DNA from: UTCFX2 sp963788305
Lineage (GTDB): Bacteria; Chloroflexota; Anaerolineae; Anaerolineales; UBA4823
NCBI GenBank assembly: GCA_963788305.1
Contig: CAWBGK010000007.1
Span: 104,624-168,623 of the forward strand
Direction: 5' to 3'
Length of the DNA stretch: 64,000 nt
Each line of letters starts with the position of its first letter. Within the stretch, counting starts at the first letter, position 1. The position numbers were made by a program, and so were the translations under genes. This document shows positions 42,938 to 50,927 of this stretch, one piece after another. A model generated the notes under the pieces. That model was not told the origin of the DNA. It searched no databases and saw only the letters and a program-made list of their open reading frames with translations.

Positions 42938-43882
42938 ATGAAAAACAAAGTATCAAAACATAATTGGTTTATAAACGCGTTCCTTTTTGGCGGGTTGATC
43001 CTGATGTTCTTCATGGAATTGACCGGTGTTGCACTGCACCAGTGGATCGGGATCGCCAATGGCGTTCTTGCTGTTTATCATTTCCTCACTCATTGGAATT
43101 GGATAGATGCAGTAAGCAAGCGTTTTTTTCGAAAAACCTCCAACAAAGCCAGGTTGTATTATCTTTTCGACACATCCTTGCTGCTGGGTTTCGCAAGTAT
43201 TTTGGCGACTGGTTTGCTGATCTCAACCTGGCTTTCCTTGAATTTGGCTAACATGCGCACCTGGATAAGCCTGCACGAGGCGATCTCAATCGTCACGCTT
43301 CTGATCGTGATCTTGAAGATCGCTGTCCACTGGCGCTGGATCGTCAAGACAACCCGGATAATATTCGAGCGACCAACTATCATCCCGTTTAACGGCAGGT
43401 ATGCTATTAAATCCGGAACATTAAGCATCAACTCACAACGCCGGGATTTCCTGAAGCTGATGGGAATTGTCAGTGCAGCTTCAGTTGTCGCGTTGATCAA
43501 TATTAGAGATTCCGCCTACGAAGCGGGTGTTAAAGCTGCATCTGCCCAATCAGAAATACCATCAAATAATCCGCTTGAAAGCTCATCATCCGCTGAATTT
43601 GAGGAGATCCAGGTATCAGCTGCCCAACCAACAGAGGCAATGAGTTCTCAGCCATTAAGCACTTCTGATGCTGAGATTGAAGAAATCCAGGCTACAACAT
43701 CAAAATCCGTTGTGCAGTCGAACACCCAGGTTTCAACATCAGCAAACATCCCAGTGGAAAGCAGTAGCGTCAGCTGTCAAAACCGGTGTCGAAAAGGAAA
43801 ATCCTGCTCCTATCCGGGTGAATGCCACGACTATCGGGACTCGAACGGCAATGGTCTATGCGATAATGGGGAATGCGTTTGA
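42938..43882 (+). CDS. DUF4405-type membrane protein with internal Tat-like motif and Cys-rich tail
   Basis: 314 residues. Four TM helices fill residues 1-150 with histidines on several of them (VALHQW, VYHFLTHWNW, ISLHEA, AVHWRW), typical of DUF4405/cytochrome-b561-like heme-binding bundles. Then comes SQRRDFLKLMGIVSAASVVALI, a twin-arginine RRxFLK plus hydrophobic stretch in the middle of the chain. A Ser/Thr-rich linker follows, and finally a tail with six cysteines (CQNRCRKGKSCSYPGEC then LCDNGEC) that includes a DSNGNG calcium-like loop. I read it as a membrane electron carrier with an exported C-terminal domain. Redox partner unknown. Confidence 0.65.
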   Translation: MKNKVSKHNWFINAFLFGGLILMFFMELTGVALHQWIGIANGVLAVYHFLTHWNWIDAVSKRFFRKTSNKARLYYLFDTSLLLGFASILATGLLISTWLSLNLANMRTWISLHEAISIVTLLIVILKIAVHWRWIVKTTRIIFERPTIIPFNGRYAIKSGTLSINSQRRDFLKLMGIVSAASVVALINIRDSAYEAGVKAASAQSEIPSNNPLESSSSAEFEEIQVSAAQPTEAMSSQPLSTSDAEIEEIQATTSKSVVQSNTQVSTSANIPVESSSVSCQNRCRKGKSCSYPGECHDYRDSNGNGLCDNGECV

Positions 43883-43962
43883 GGGTAATACTTGCGAAAA
43901 GTACTGCCTAACAGAGTGTGTGCTTAGCGAGCCATTGGTTTGATACAATTTGGCGTCAAAAC

Positions 43963-44000
43963 AGGAGCGGTGCATCTTGTTATGTGATGCACCGCTTGTT
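43963..44000. terminator. Bidirectional terminator between convergent genes
   Basis: Stem GCGGTGCATC (43967-43976) with GATGCACCGC (43986-43995), 9-base loop, followed by TTGTTGTTTT on the plus strand and CTCCTGTTTT on the minus strand. Confidence 0.8.
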
Positions 44001-44033
44001 GTTTTGAGTTTTTTCAATCAAAAATTGAATAGA

Positions 44034-44873
44034 TTAAGGTCTGCCGCCTTTACCTCCCTGTCCGCTGCCACGACCACCCTGTCCGTGCCCTTGACCGCGA
44101 CCACTGCCCATCGCACTTTCGATAATCGATTTATAATCCTCTGCGCTGAGGTACTGTGGTTGATAAGAATCCCCGGTCTGCCGATTGAGCGTGGAGACAA
44201 ATGCTCGCAGGTGATTTTCCGAGCCGCGTTCCAGGTTGGTGAAGACCTGCTGAATGTCGGCTTTATCGGTTAACTTCAATCGGGATTTCAGATCAAGGAT
44301 ATCGATCTCCTCGATCGCCGCACCCACTCTCAGCGCCTCAGCAAGCGATTGACTCCCCTGAGTTACAAGCTCATCATACAAGGCCTGAAGGTCAGGATTG
44401 GAAAAGACGCCGATCTCTTTCGAAGCCGGATCTTCGATTCCATTTCGGTCAATCAGGACTTTGACTGCATCGGTATGCGTTTGTTCGCTCTGACTGATGT
44501 TCTGGAATATGTTGAGTCCCCATTCGGCATACAGCATTACATATACATCATGCGCCAGCTTTTCTTCTTCCCGCATATAGCTCAACGCAGCCGATTCGTC
44601 TGCGTTGAGATCGCCAGCTTGTGCTGGAGGTAAATTTTGAAAACTACCCGTCCCATTCGAAGTTTGTCCGTTGCGGCTGCCGCTGTTTCCCAGTCCATAT
44701 GAATTACCTGTCGCGACCTGCGCACCTGGTTGCGGCGTTGCCGTGTTTTTCAGGCCTGAACCTCGGGCTTCTGAAGACGGGACGTTGTTTGCCATCGTCT
44801 GGTTAACCGCTCCAAAGATGAGCAGCCCTGTGATGACCACGAAAATTACTCCGATAACGATTTTCTTAACCAT
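44034..44873 (-). CDS. DUF2202 ferritin-like exported protein
   Basis: 279 residues with an N-terminal hydrophobic signal/anchor (KKIVIGVIFVVITGLLIFGAV). The DUF2202 domain, residues about 95-245, has SYMREEEKLAHDVYVMLYAEWGLNIF and SEQTHTDAVKVLIDR, giving the Glu/His (EExxH) pattern of a ferritin-like four-helix bundle, then SENHLRAFVSTLNRQTG. The C-terminal 30 residues are low-complexity Gly/Arg/Gln/Ser. Probably an extracytoplasmic metal-binding protein. Its activity is not established for the family. It faces the DUF4405 gene tail to tail and could be a functional partner. Confidence 0.8.
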   Translation of the reverse strand: MVKKIVIGVIFVVITGLLIFGAVNQTMANNVPSSEARGSGLKNTATPQPGAQVATGNSYGLGNSGSRNGQTSNGTGSFQNLPPAQAGDLNADESAALSYMREEEKLAHDVYVMLYAEWGLNIFQNISQSEQTHTDAVKVLIDRNGIEDPASKEIGVFSNPDLQALYDELVTQGSQSLAEALRVGAAIEEIDILDLKSRLKLTDKADIQQVFTNLERGSENHLRAFVSTLNRQTGDSYQPQYLSAEDYKSIIESAMGSGRGQGHGQGGRGSGQGGKGGRP

Positions 44874-45174
44874 TTTACTTCTACCTTCCTAAGGTCTCTC
44901 TATCTTATATTTTTCGATAAGCTGCCTTTCCACAAAGTACCAAAACTCATTCGGGCAGCAGGATCTCTGTTTACCCTTTGATCTTATCCTGACAATATGA
45001 AGTTCGGGTGAATACTCTGTGGAGAAATTATGAATAAGCGTCCGCGCCTGGACGTCTGGGCAGGCTGGACGGCAGCCATCCCTGTTTTGCAGAAATCTCA
45101 ACTAATTCCGATAAAGGACACAGTTATTGTTGTGTCAGAACCGACATTCCAGGTGAAAGGCTTATCCTTAAAAT
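44874..45174. other. Intergenic region without a supported gene
   Basis: About 300 bases between two minus-strand genes. A weak hairpin (GACACA with TGTGTC, near 45118-45137) lies 40 bases beyond the DinB-like stop. A short plus-strand frame from 45030 mostly overlaps the DinB-like gene and has no coding signs. Confidence 0.5.
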
Positions 45175-46062
45175 CTAACCTATCAGGCTGCGGCGGAGAC
45201 CTTCCAGCTGCGGCAAATGATATTGATCATGACGAGCAAAGTAACCAGCCTGTTGTAGGATTGTTATCTCCCCAAATTCATCATGAAAACCAGTTCGCTG
45301 CCAATCCGACAATCCGATTCCCTTCAATCGGTTTACAGTTAAAAAGCACAAGCGAACATATCGATCTAAAGCTTCTTTCCCTGTAGATTCGGTTTCATCC
45401 ATTTCTGCCCAGGCAGCCAGACTTTTCAAGGATGGATTCTCTTCGATGAGCATCTTCTCCACCCGACCTGCAAGCAGCTGTTGGGCGGTTAATAAATGCA
45501 GGATCAAATCACGCACAGCCCACTCACCTGGTTCGGGTGACCAGATCATCTGCTGCTCGGTGAGGTCTGTTGTCTGCCGGATCACTTCTTGGACAGCGTA
45601 CTCCAATCCTTCCAGCGCCTGTGCTGGTGTAAGCGGCTCCAGATAATAAGTCGGCAGGATTTCACGAAAGGCAAGCTTTCTAGCCCCGCACCCCGGACAG
45701 CAATTTGGAGGCTGTTTTAATGCGATCTCTCCACAGAAGCGGCATACAAATACCGGCGGAGCATCTTGAATGGAGATCGTGCGGTTTTCTAGAGCGCCTT
45801 GCCTGGCATGGTCCAAAGCAAACACCAGCTCCTGGTCAGTCCCTGATTGCTGTACTTCCTTAATGATCAATTCCATTTCGCGATGGATCCAGGCTGAATC
45901 GCTTGCCCCTTCAGGAAGGCGGCTAAGGCGAGTCTCCTCTGAAAAAGCCAGAGCTCGCAGCAGTTTGGCGCCATTATAGATGCCTCCAGATTTAAGCGCC
46001 CTCGCCAGGCGAACGAAGCGCAGTATCCTGTCTTGATTCGTTTCTTGTGTACTATCCTTCAT
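45175..46062 (-). CDS. DinB-superfamily protein with a zinc-ribbon insertion
   Basis: 295 residues from ATG 46062, preceded by GGAGGAGG; the frame is open to 46113. The C-terminal half (from about residue 150) is a DinB-like four-helix bundle: EPGEWAVRDLILHLLTAQQLLAGRVEKM, and the final helix has ARHDQYHLPQLEGL with paired His, the metal-ligand pattern HxxxH. Between the halves a zinc-ribbon CRFCG...CPGCGAR is present, like the rubredoxin-type tail of rubrerythrin. The N-terminal 100 residues are helical, again rubrerythrin-like. Function unknown; thiol-dependent transferase or metal-dependent activity is possible. Confidence 0.7.
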   Translation of the reverse strand: MKDSTQETNQDRILRFVRLARALKSGGIYNGAKLLRALAFSEETRLSRLPEGASDSAWIHREMELIIKEVQQSGTDQELVFALDHARQGALENRTISIQDAPPVFVCRFCGEIALKQPPNCCPGCGARKLAFREILPTYYLEPLTPAQALEGLEYAVQEVIRQTTDLTEQQMIWSPEPGEWAVRDLILHLLTAQQLLAGRVEKMLIEENPSLKSLAAWAEMDETESTGKEALDRYVRLCFLTVNRLKGIGLSDWQRTGFHDEFGEITILQQAGYFARHDQYHLPQLEGLRRSLIG

Positions 46063-46252
46063 TACCGCCTCCTCCAAAATCACTCTCTTATACGACAGCG
46101 TATCTTTTATCATATCGATTTCCCGGAGGTTTCCAAACGGGATCTTTATTCGATCAAGATTTAGGGCATTGCTTACATTATATATCTGGATATAATGTTT
46201 ATCGTAGAATTATCAGGACCCAGACCTGACACATTAAACAGACTCGATCCTA

Positions 46253-47218
46253 TTAATCGTTCGCCATGCCAGCATAGTTAACAAGCGAGACGGCGCTTTC
46301 TTTTGACCAAACTCCCAGTCCTTCCAGGCAGTCCAAACAGATTCCAGGGTGAAGCGGCCTTGCGAAGTCTGCCTTACTTTTCAGAATCTCAAGCATATCG
46401 AGGAGGCGCGAATCAGCTTTCAGCCAAGAAAACCGGGAAAGCACGTCCAATACATGGACAAGGTCATACCAGATAAAAGGGACTTTTAGCTTGCGGAAAT
46501 CCATCCCCATGAAGAACATATAAGGGTGCCGGCTGGTGCTTTCACTCCACAGCTCAAGCAGCGTTTCAGCTCCTATGCGGCAGACAGCAGTTTCGCGCCA
46601 TTCGTCGATCTCAGCCAATGCTTTGAGCATCGCCAGGTTCGCAAATGGGCAGGGGTCATCTTTTCGACCCGGACCCCTGAAATTTCCGAGCTCTCTCGAG
46701 ACTGCACAAGGCCAGCCGTTGCTGCGGGACAATCCAGCCAGATAATCGACTGCCGATCTCACTTCAGGCCGACTGCTTAATCCAAATTTGACAAGGGCAT
46801 AGACGATTAGTGGGGCATCGCATAATGCCCAGGCCCACTGGTCGCTGCCGGTACCGCCAAAATGGGTGGGGATGTTGGTGGAGAGCTGGAAGGGACCTTC
46901 AGTCGATTGATGAGAAAAAATCCTGGCGATGATTTCAGACATTCCTGGGTCTTCGGATTTGAGTCCCAGGTCAGCGATGAAGGTCAATTTGTGGAATTGC
47001 TGGCCAGCGCTTTTGTGGCTGGATATAACATGCCCCGGCCATCCAGAAAGCTCATCTAACAAAGCTCTCACTCTTGCATCTGCCAGCATACCTCCCTTGG
47101 CAACCCTTACCTGTTGTTCATCTTCCCTTTGGCCCAGCAGATCGAGCCTGGTCCGGTACTCGATCCAGGGCTCACCACTCAGAAGCCAGTCAATTAAGTC
47201 ACCATGCGCAGGATTCAT
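46253..47218 (-). CDS. Conserved hypothetical protein, likely alpha/alpha-toroid (prenyltransferase/squalene-cyclase-like)
   Basis: 321 residues, no signal peptide. Repeated helix pairs with Trp/Gly-rich turns (SNGWPCAVSRELGNF, VDYLAGLSRSNGWP, DQWAWALCDAPLIVYALVKFG) look like an alpha/alpha barrel of terpene-cyclase or prenyltransferase-beta type, but the DxDD acid motif of squalene cyclases is not seen, so the reaction cannot be named. It ends in a conserved-looking CLDCLEGLGVWSKESAVSLVNY. It is separated by 12 bases from the HD-domain gene upstream on the same strand. Confidence 0.6.
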   Translation of the reverse strand: MNPAHGDLIDWLLSGEPWIEYRTRLDLLGQREDEQQVRVAKGGMLADARVRALLDELSGWPGHVISSHKSAGQQFHKLTFIADLGLKSEDPGMSEIIARIFSHQSTEGPFQLSTNIPTHFGGTGSDQWAWALCDAPLIVYALVKFGLSSRPEVRSAVDYLAGLSRSNGWPCAVSRELGNFRGPGRKDDPCPFANLAMLKALAEIDEWRETAVCRIGAETLLELWSESTSRHPYMFFMGMDFRKLKVPFIWYDLVHVLDVLSRFSWLKADSRLLDMLEILKSKADFARPLHPGICLDCLEGLGVWSKESAVSLVNYAGMAND

Positions 47219-47230
47219 ATGATCCTCTGA

Positions 47231-47698
47231 TCAGGAAAACGCCCGACTCATGGCATAAGCCCAATTCATGATGCTTGGGTCTTTAGCGGCATCGGTGCAT
47301 AATCGATCTTTATCAGGCCGAATCCCCACTCTACCCAGATCAAGCCTATCCGCGTCCCAGCACGTCTGTACCGTGATATCGGCTTCCGTGAAACCCGAGG
47401 TGTGGAATTCGCAGGCATAACATAACGTTTCCAAATCATCGTCCGCGAGATAAATCCATTTTCCCTGAATGGTCCGGATGAAATCTGCAACGCGTTTGCC
47501 GTGATCCGGGTCAGCGTCATCGTTTTGCCTTTTCAGGTCGTGAAGGATCGAGAAAAGCTCGACAATTTCTGTCCGGGCACCCGTAAAATGGGCTAACCTC
47601 AATCCATTGGTTCTCACCCTCTGCCAGTGCCGAAAACCATGAATCCCTTCCCAGGAGAGGGTACATTCAGTTTTAAGAATATCTAAAGGGATCAGCAT
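47231..47698 (-). CDS. Small HD-domain protein (probable phosphohydrolase)
   Basis: 155 residues with the HD metal pattern: HGFRHWQRV (first His), FSILHDLKRQND (HD pair), CEFHTSG and WDADRLDLGRVG (last Asp). The length and spacing fit stand-alone HD hydrolases acting on nucleotides or phosphorylated metabolites. Substrate unknown. It probably forms an operon with the hypothetical gene downstream. Confidence 0.75.
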   Translation of the reverse strand: MLIPLDILKTECTLSWEGIHGFRHWQRVRTNGLRLAHFTGARTEIVELFSILHDLKRQNDDADPDHGKRVADFIRTIQGKWIYLADDDLETLCYACEFHTSGFTEADITVQTCWDADRLDLGRVGIRPDKDRLCTDAAKDPSIMNWAYAMSRAFS

Positions 47699-47860
47699 TT
47701 TATGATTGTACCATTAGGGTAAAATTCCTTTTAACAAGATCGCTTCGTCTCAGATTTGGGCAGAGTCCTAGTGAATGGATCTTATCTGATATTATTCCTG
47801 AAAGCGAAATAGGTCGAATGAAATCGATAATTCGAATTAAAGTCAGCGAAATAGAGAAAC

Positions 47861-48916
47861 ATGAACACCAAACAGCTTAACACCTTATTCAATCCTAAAT
47901 CCATCGCTGTGATCGGGGCATCCGATCGGCCGGGTCAGGTTGGGTACTCCCTGTTTAGAAACCTGATCACCAATGGATTTTCCGGTGCGGTCTTTCCGGT
48001 GAATAATAAGCGAGGTCTGGTTCAAGGGGTCAAAGCATTTCCGGATATCCATTCGATACCTCAACGTGTCGAGTTGGCAATCATTGCAGTCAAGGCCGAA
48101 AGCGTTCCAGATGTTCTGAAAGAATGCGCAGAAAACGAAGTCCTCTCCGCGGTCGTGATCTCGGCAGGTTTCTCCGAATCGGGAGAAGCCGGCAGCAGAT
48201 TGGCGGATCAAATCCAACAGACGGCTGCATCCTCCGGTATGGCGCTGCTCGGACCCAACTGCCTGGGTTTTATCCGGCCAAAAATTAATCTGAACGCCAG
48301 TTTTTCACGCAAAATGCCGCCAAAAGGCGGGATCGCTTTTATTTCTCAGAGCGGCGCGCTCTGCACTGCAGTTCTTGATTGGTCGGTGAAGGAGAATGTC
48401 GGGTTTTCCTATTTTGTCTCGGTTGGGGAAATGGTTGACATTGGTTTTCACGACCTGATCGATTATTTTGGAAGTGATCCGGACACTAAAGCAATTCTGA
48501 TATACATGGAGACGCTGACTCAAGCCCGCAGGTTTATGAGTGCGGCGAGGAGTTTTGCCCGCCTCAAGCCAATTGTCGTCCTCAAGGTTGGGAAAAGCCG
48601 CGAAGGCGCAAAAGCTGCTTTGTATCATACGGGCAGCATCACCGGGAACAACCAGATTTTTGATGCTGCCTTCAAACGCGCCGGAATCCTGCGTGTGGGC
48701 AGCATTGCGGAGCTGTTCGATTGCGCTAAAACGCTTTCGATGCAGCGGCTGCCTGCTGGGAACAGATTAGCGATCATTACTAACGCCGGTGGTCCGGGAG
48801 TCATCGCCACAGATGCGCTCATCGATCTAAACGGGGTTCTGGCTGAGCTATCTCCTGAGACAATGAGCCATCTTGATGAACGGCTGCCCAGGTTCTGGAG
48901 TGGGGAATCCGATTGA
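47861..48916 (+). CDS. ADP-forming acyl-CoA synthetase, CoA-binding part (N-terminal fragment)
   Basis: 351 residues: CoA-binding domain (LFNPKSIAVIGASDRPGQVGYSLF, residues 6-30) and the succinyl-CoA-ligase-like domain with LLGPNCLGFIRP and KSREGAKAALYHTGSITGN, where YHTG carries the catalytic histidine that is phosphorylated. These are the alpha-type domains of acetate-CoA ligase (ADP-forming). The frame breaks near 48900 at RLPRFWSG, where the next frame carries on with VGNPIDILGDANP. Confidence 0.85.
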   Translation: MNTKQLNTLFNPKSIAVIGASDRPGQVGYSLFRNLITNGFSGAVFPVNNKRGLVQGVKAFPDIHSIPQRVELAIIAVKAESVPDVLKECAENEVLSAVVISAGFSESGEAGSRLADQIQQTAASSGMALLGPNCLGFIRPKINLNASFSRKMPPKGGIAFISQSGALCTAVLDWSVKENVGFSYFVSVGEMVDIGFHDLIDYFGSDPDTKAILIYMETLTQARRFMSAARSFARLKPIVVLKVGKSREGAKAALYHTGSITGNNQIFDAAFKRAGILRVGSIAELFDCAKTLSMQRLPAGNRLAIITNAGGPGVIATDALIDLNGVLAELSPETMSHLDERLPRFWSGESD

Positions 48917-50369
48917 CATCCTTGGGGATGCGAATCCACTTCGTCACAGGATCGCACTGAAAGCCTGCATTAAAGATCCAAATATTGACGGGGTGCTGAC
49001 GATATTAACCCCACAGGCGATGACGGACGCTGTGGCTGTCGCTCACGATCTGGTAAAAACATCGAAAGGCACCTATAAAACCCTGCTGGCTGCGTTTATG
49101 GGCGAAGATGACGTCGCAGAAGGCCGCCGGATCCTTGATCAAGGCCGAATCCCTTCTTATGAGAAGCCTGAAGATGCAGTCAGATCATTTCTGAATATGG
49201 TTACTTACCGGCAAAACTTGAAGTTGCTGAGCGAGACCCCGGCGACAATCCCTCATGCCTTTTCTCCCCGCACTGAAAAGACCCAACGATTGATCAGCAA
49301 GATAGCATCCGCAGGCAGGACCATACTGACCTACCCGGAAACCAAAGAAATCCTGACCCATTACGATATCCCGGTTCCGGACGGCAGGCTGGCTAGAAAT
49401 CCTGAAGAAGCCAGAGCCGCGGCGGCAGAAATCGGATTCCCGGTGGTCATGAAAATCGTATCGCCCGATATTATTTATGAATTCGATGTCGGAGGGGTTA
49501 TCACAGGCATCCATTCGGAAGCTGAGATCGACCCGGCTTTTCATAAAATCATTGAAAGCGTCCAATCACAGGTTCCTGATCCCCGGATAATTGGTGTTTA
49601 CATCGAAAAGGTGGTTGAAAAACGGCTCGAGCTCCTGATCGGCTCAAAAAAAGATCCGATTTTCGGACCTGTGATTGTATTTGGTATGGGCGGGGTTGCT
49701 GTGGATGTTTTCAAAGACACCAATATTGGGATTCCACCGCTGAATATGTCCCTTGCCCAGCATCTGATCGATGGAACAAAAATTTCTGCCCTGTTTAAGG
49801 GATATCGGGGTACTGCGGCAGTGGATGTGTCTGCCATTCAATTTCTGCTGTACAAGGTCGCTTATCTGGTCATGGATTTTCCTGAAATCAAGGAAATGGA
49901 TCTCAATCCGTTTGCGATCGATGAAAACGGAGGCATCGTCCTGGATGCAAAAATCATCCTGGATGAGACAATCGCCGAAAAAACCGTAAAACCATATTCT
50001 CACATGGTGATTTGCCCGTACCCCAAAGAATATGAGCGGTTGTTTCAAATGAAAAATGGGAAGTCAGTACTGCTCCGACCCATCCGTCCGGAGGATGAGC
50101 CAATGGAAGCAGAGATGTTCAGCACTTTTTCTGAAGAAACGAAGCGGTTCCGGTTCTTCAGCCCGATCAAAGATACCACGCATGAAATGCTGATACGCTA
50201 CACGCAGATCGATTATGACCGTGAAATTGCGATCATTGCCGAGCTCGCGAGGAAGGCAGAAAGAAGATGGCAGGCGTTGTCAGGCTCATCGCCGATCCTT
50301 ATAATGATTCAGCCGAATACGCGATCGTTGTGGGCGATCCGTGGAGTGGGCAAGGCCTGGGCACGCTGA
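48873..50369 (+). CDS. ADP-forming acyl-CoA synthetase, ATP-grasp part (middle fragment)
   Basis: The real sequence begins near 48900 (GNPIDILGDANPLRHR). From about residue 140 an ATP-grasp domain follows: LTHYDIPVPDGRLARNPEEA, GFPVVMKIVSPDIIYEFDVGG and VEKRLELLIGSKKDPIFGPVIVFGMGG with the VD...KEMDLNPF metal region. This is the beta part of the synthetase. At KSVLLRPIRPEDEP a GNAT domain begins. The frame is lost near 50250 (IAELARKAERRW), where one missing base would give IAELREEGRKKMAGV and join the last fragment. Confidence 0.85.
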   Translation: MMNGCPGSGVGNPIDILGDANPLRHRIALKACIKDPNIDGVLTILTPQAMTDAVAVAHDLVKTSKGTYKTLLAAFMGEDDVAEGRRILDQGRIPSYEKPEDAVRSFLNMVTYRQNLKLLSETPATIPHAFSPRTEKTQRLISKIASAGRTILTYPETKEILTHYDIPVPDGRLARNPEEARAAAAEIGFPVVMKIVSPDIIYEFDVGGVITGIHSEAEIDPAFHKIIESVQSQVPDPRIIGVYIEKVVEKRLELLIGSKKDPIFGPVIVFGMGGVAVDVFKDTNIGIPPLNMSLAQHLIDGTKISALFKGYRGTAAVDVSAIQFLLYKVAYLVMDFPEIKEMDLNPFAIDENGGIVLDAKIILDETIAEKTVKPYSHMVICPYPKEYERLFQMKNGKSVLLRPIRPEDEPMEAEMFSTFSEETKRFRFFSPIKDTTHEMLIRYTQIDYDREIAIIAELARKAERRWQALSGSSPILIMIQPNTRSLWAIRGVGKAWAR

Positions 50370-50545
50370 TGACACAGTACATCCTGGAAATAGCCAGGAC
50401 CCGGGGGATCAAGCGAGTTTATGCATACACGCTCCCGGACAACGGCTCCATGCTACATATATTTGAGAAATTTGGCTTTTCCCGCAGATGGGAAGAAGAA
50501 TTTTTCCGGGTTGAACTGTATCTAGAACCTGCTTCTATTCTGTGA
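50267..50545 (+). CDS. GNAT acetyltransferase end of the acyl-CoA synthetase fusion
   Basis: 92 residues completing a GNAT fold. AEYAIVVGDPWSGQGLGTLMTQYIL includes the acetyl-CoA-binding QGLGT loop, and KRVYAYTLPDNGSMLHIFEKFGFS is the last strand-helix. The joined protein (about 895 residues) has the architecture of Pat-type protein lysine acetyltransferases: an ADP-forming acyl-CoA synthetase-like region followed by GNAT. Here the synthetase His and ATP-grasp seem conserved, so it may still make acyl-CoA. A terminator follows 19 bases after the stop. Confidence 0.85.
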   Translation: MAGVVRLIADPYNDSAEYAIVVGDPWSGQGLGTLMTQYILEIARTRGIKRVYAYTLPDNGSMLHIFEKFGFSRRWEEEFFRVELYLEPASIL

Positions 50546-50563
50546 AAGTAATATGGAATACGT

Positions 50564-50596
50564 CACATTGTTTGTCAACAATGTGAAACGTTTTCC
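50564..50596 (+). terminator. Terminator of the acyl-CoA synthetase gene
   Basis: Stem CACATTGTT (50564-50572) with AACAATGTG (50577-50585), 4-base loop, flanked by CGT/ACG and followed by TTTTCCTTTTTT. Confidence 0.75.
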
Positions 50597-50708
50597 TTTT
50601 TTCCCCCGGAATGAAGCGGATGAGAAAAAGAGTATTCTATTGTCTTCTAAAAAGATATAGTTTTTCAGTAGTATAATACATCAAATTCTTGATCATTTTT
50701 CCTTATTT

Positions 50709-50760
50709 TTAATACCTTAGCCAAATATCATTTGGCTGCACGGGGTCCACGAGGTATTAA
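50709..50760 (+). promoter_or_regulatory. Structured element in the 5' region of the protease gene
   Basis: TTAATACCT (50709-50717) pairs with AGGTATTAA (50752-50760) and encloses a perfect 8-bp hairpin AGCCAAAT/ATTTGGCT (50719-50726, 50730-50737) plus a free GCACGGGGTCCACG segment. It lies 168 bases before the protease start in a 340-base gap with no gene. It does not match a riboswitch class that I know. Confidence 0.35.
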
Positions 50761-50927
50761 GCATCTTATCGATAATCTCTGAAAAATTATAGTACGCCGT
50801 CTTACAACGAGTTTAACGGCGATTGAGATACGAGGGTTTGAACGTCTGTTAAGTCACGCCATCCATTGGCCACGCGCTTGAGCGCAGGGAAATTGTGTTC
50901 GTATGAGCAACTTTTTTGGAGGCAGCA

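Noticed and set aside
45030..45386. A 118-codon plus-strand frame overlapping the DinB-like gene
   Set aside because: More than half is antisense to the metal-binding end of the DinB-like protein and there is no ribosome site.
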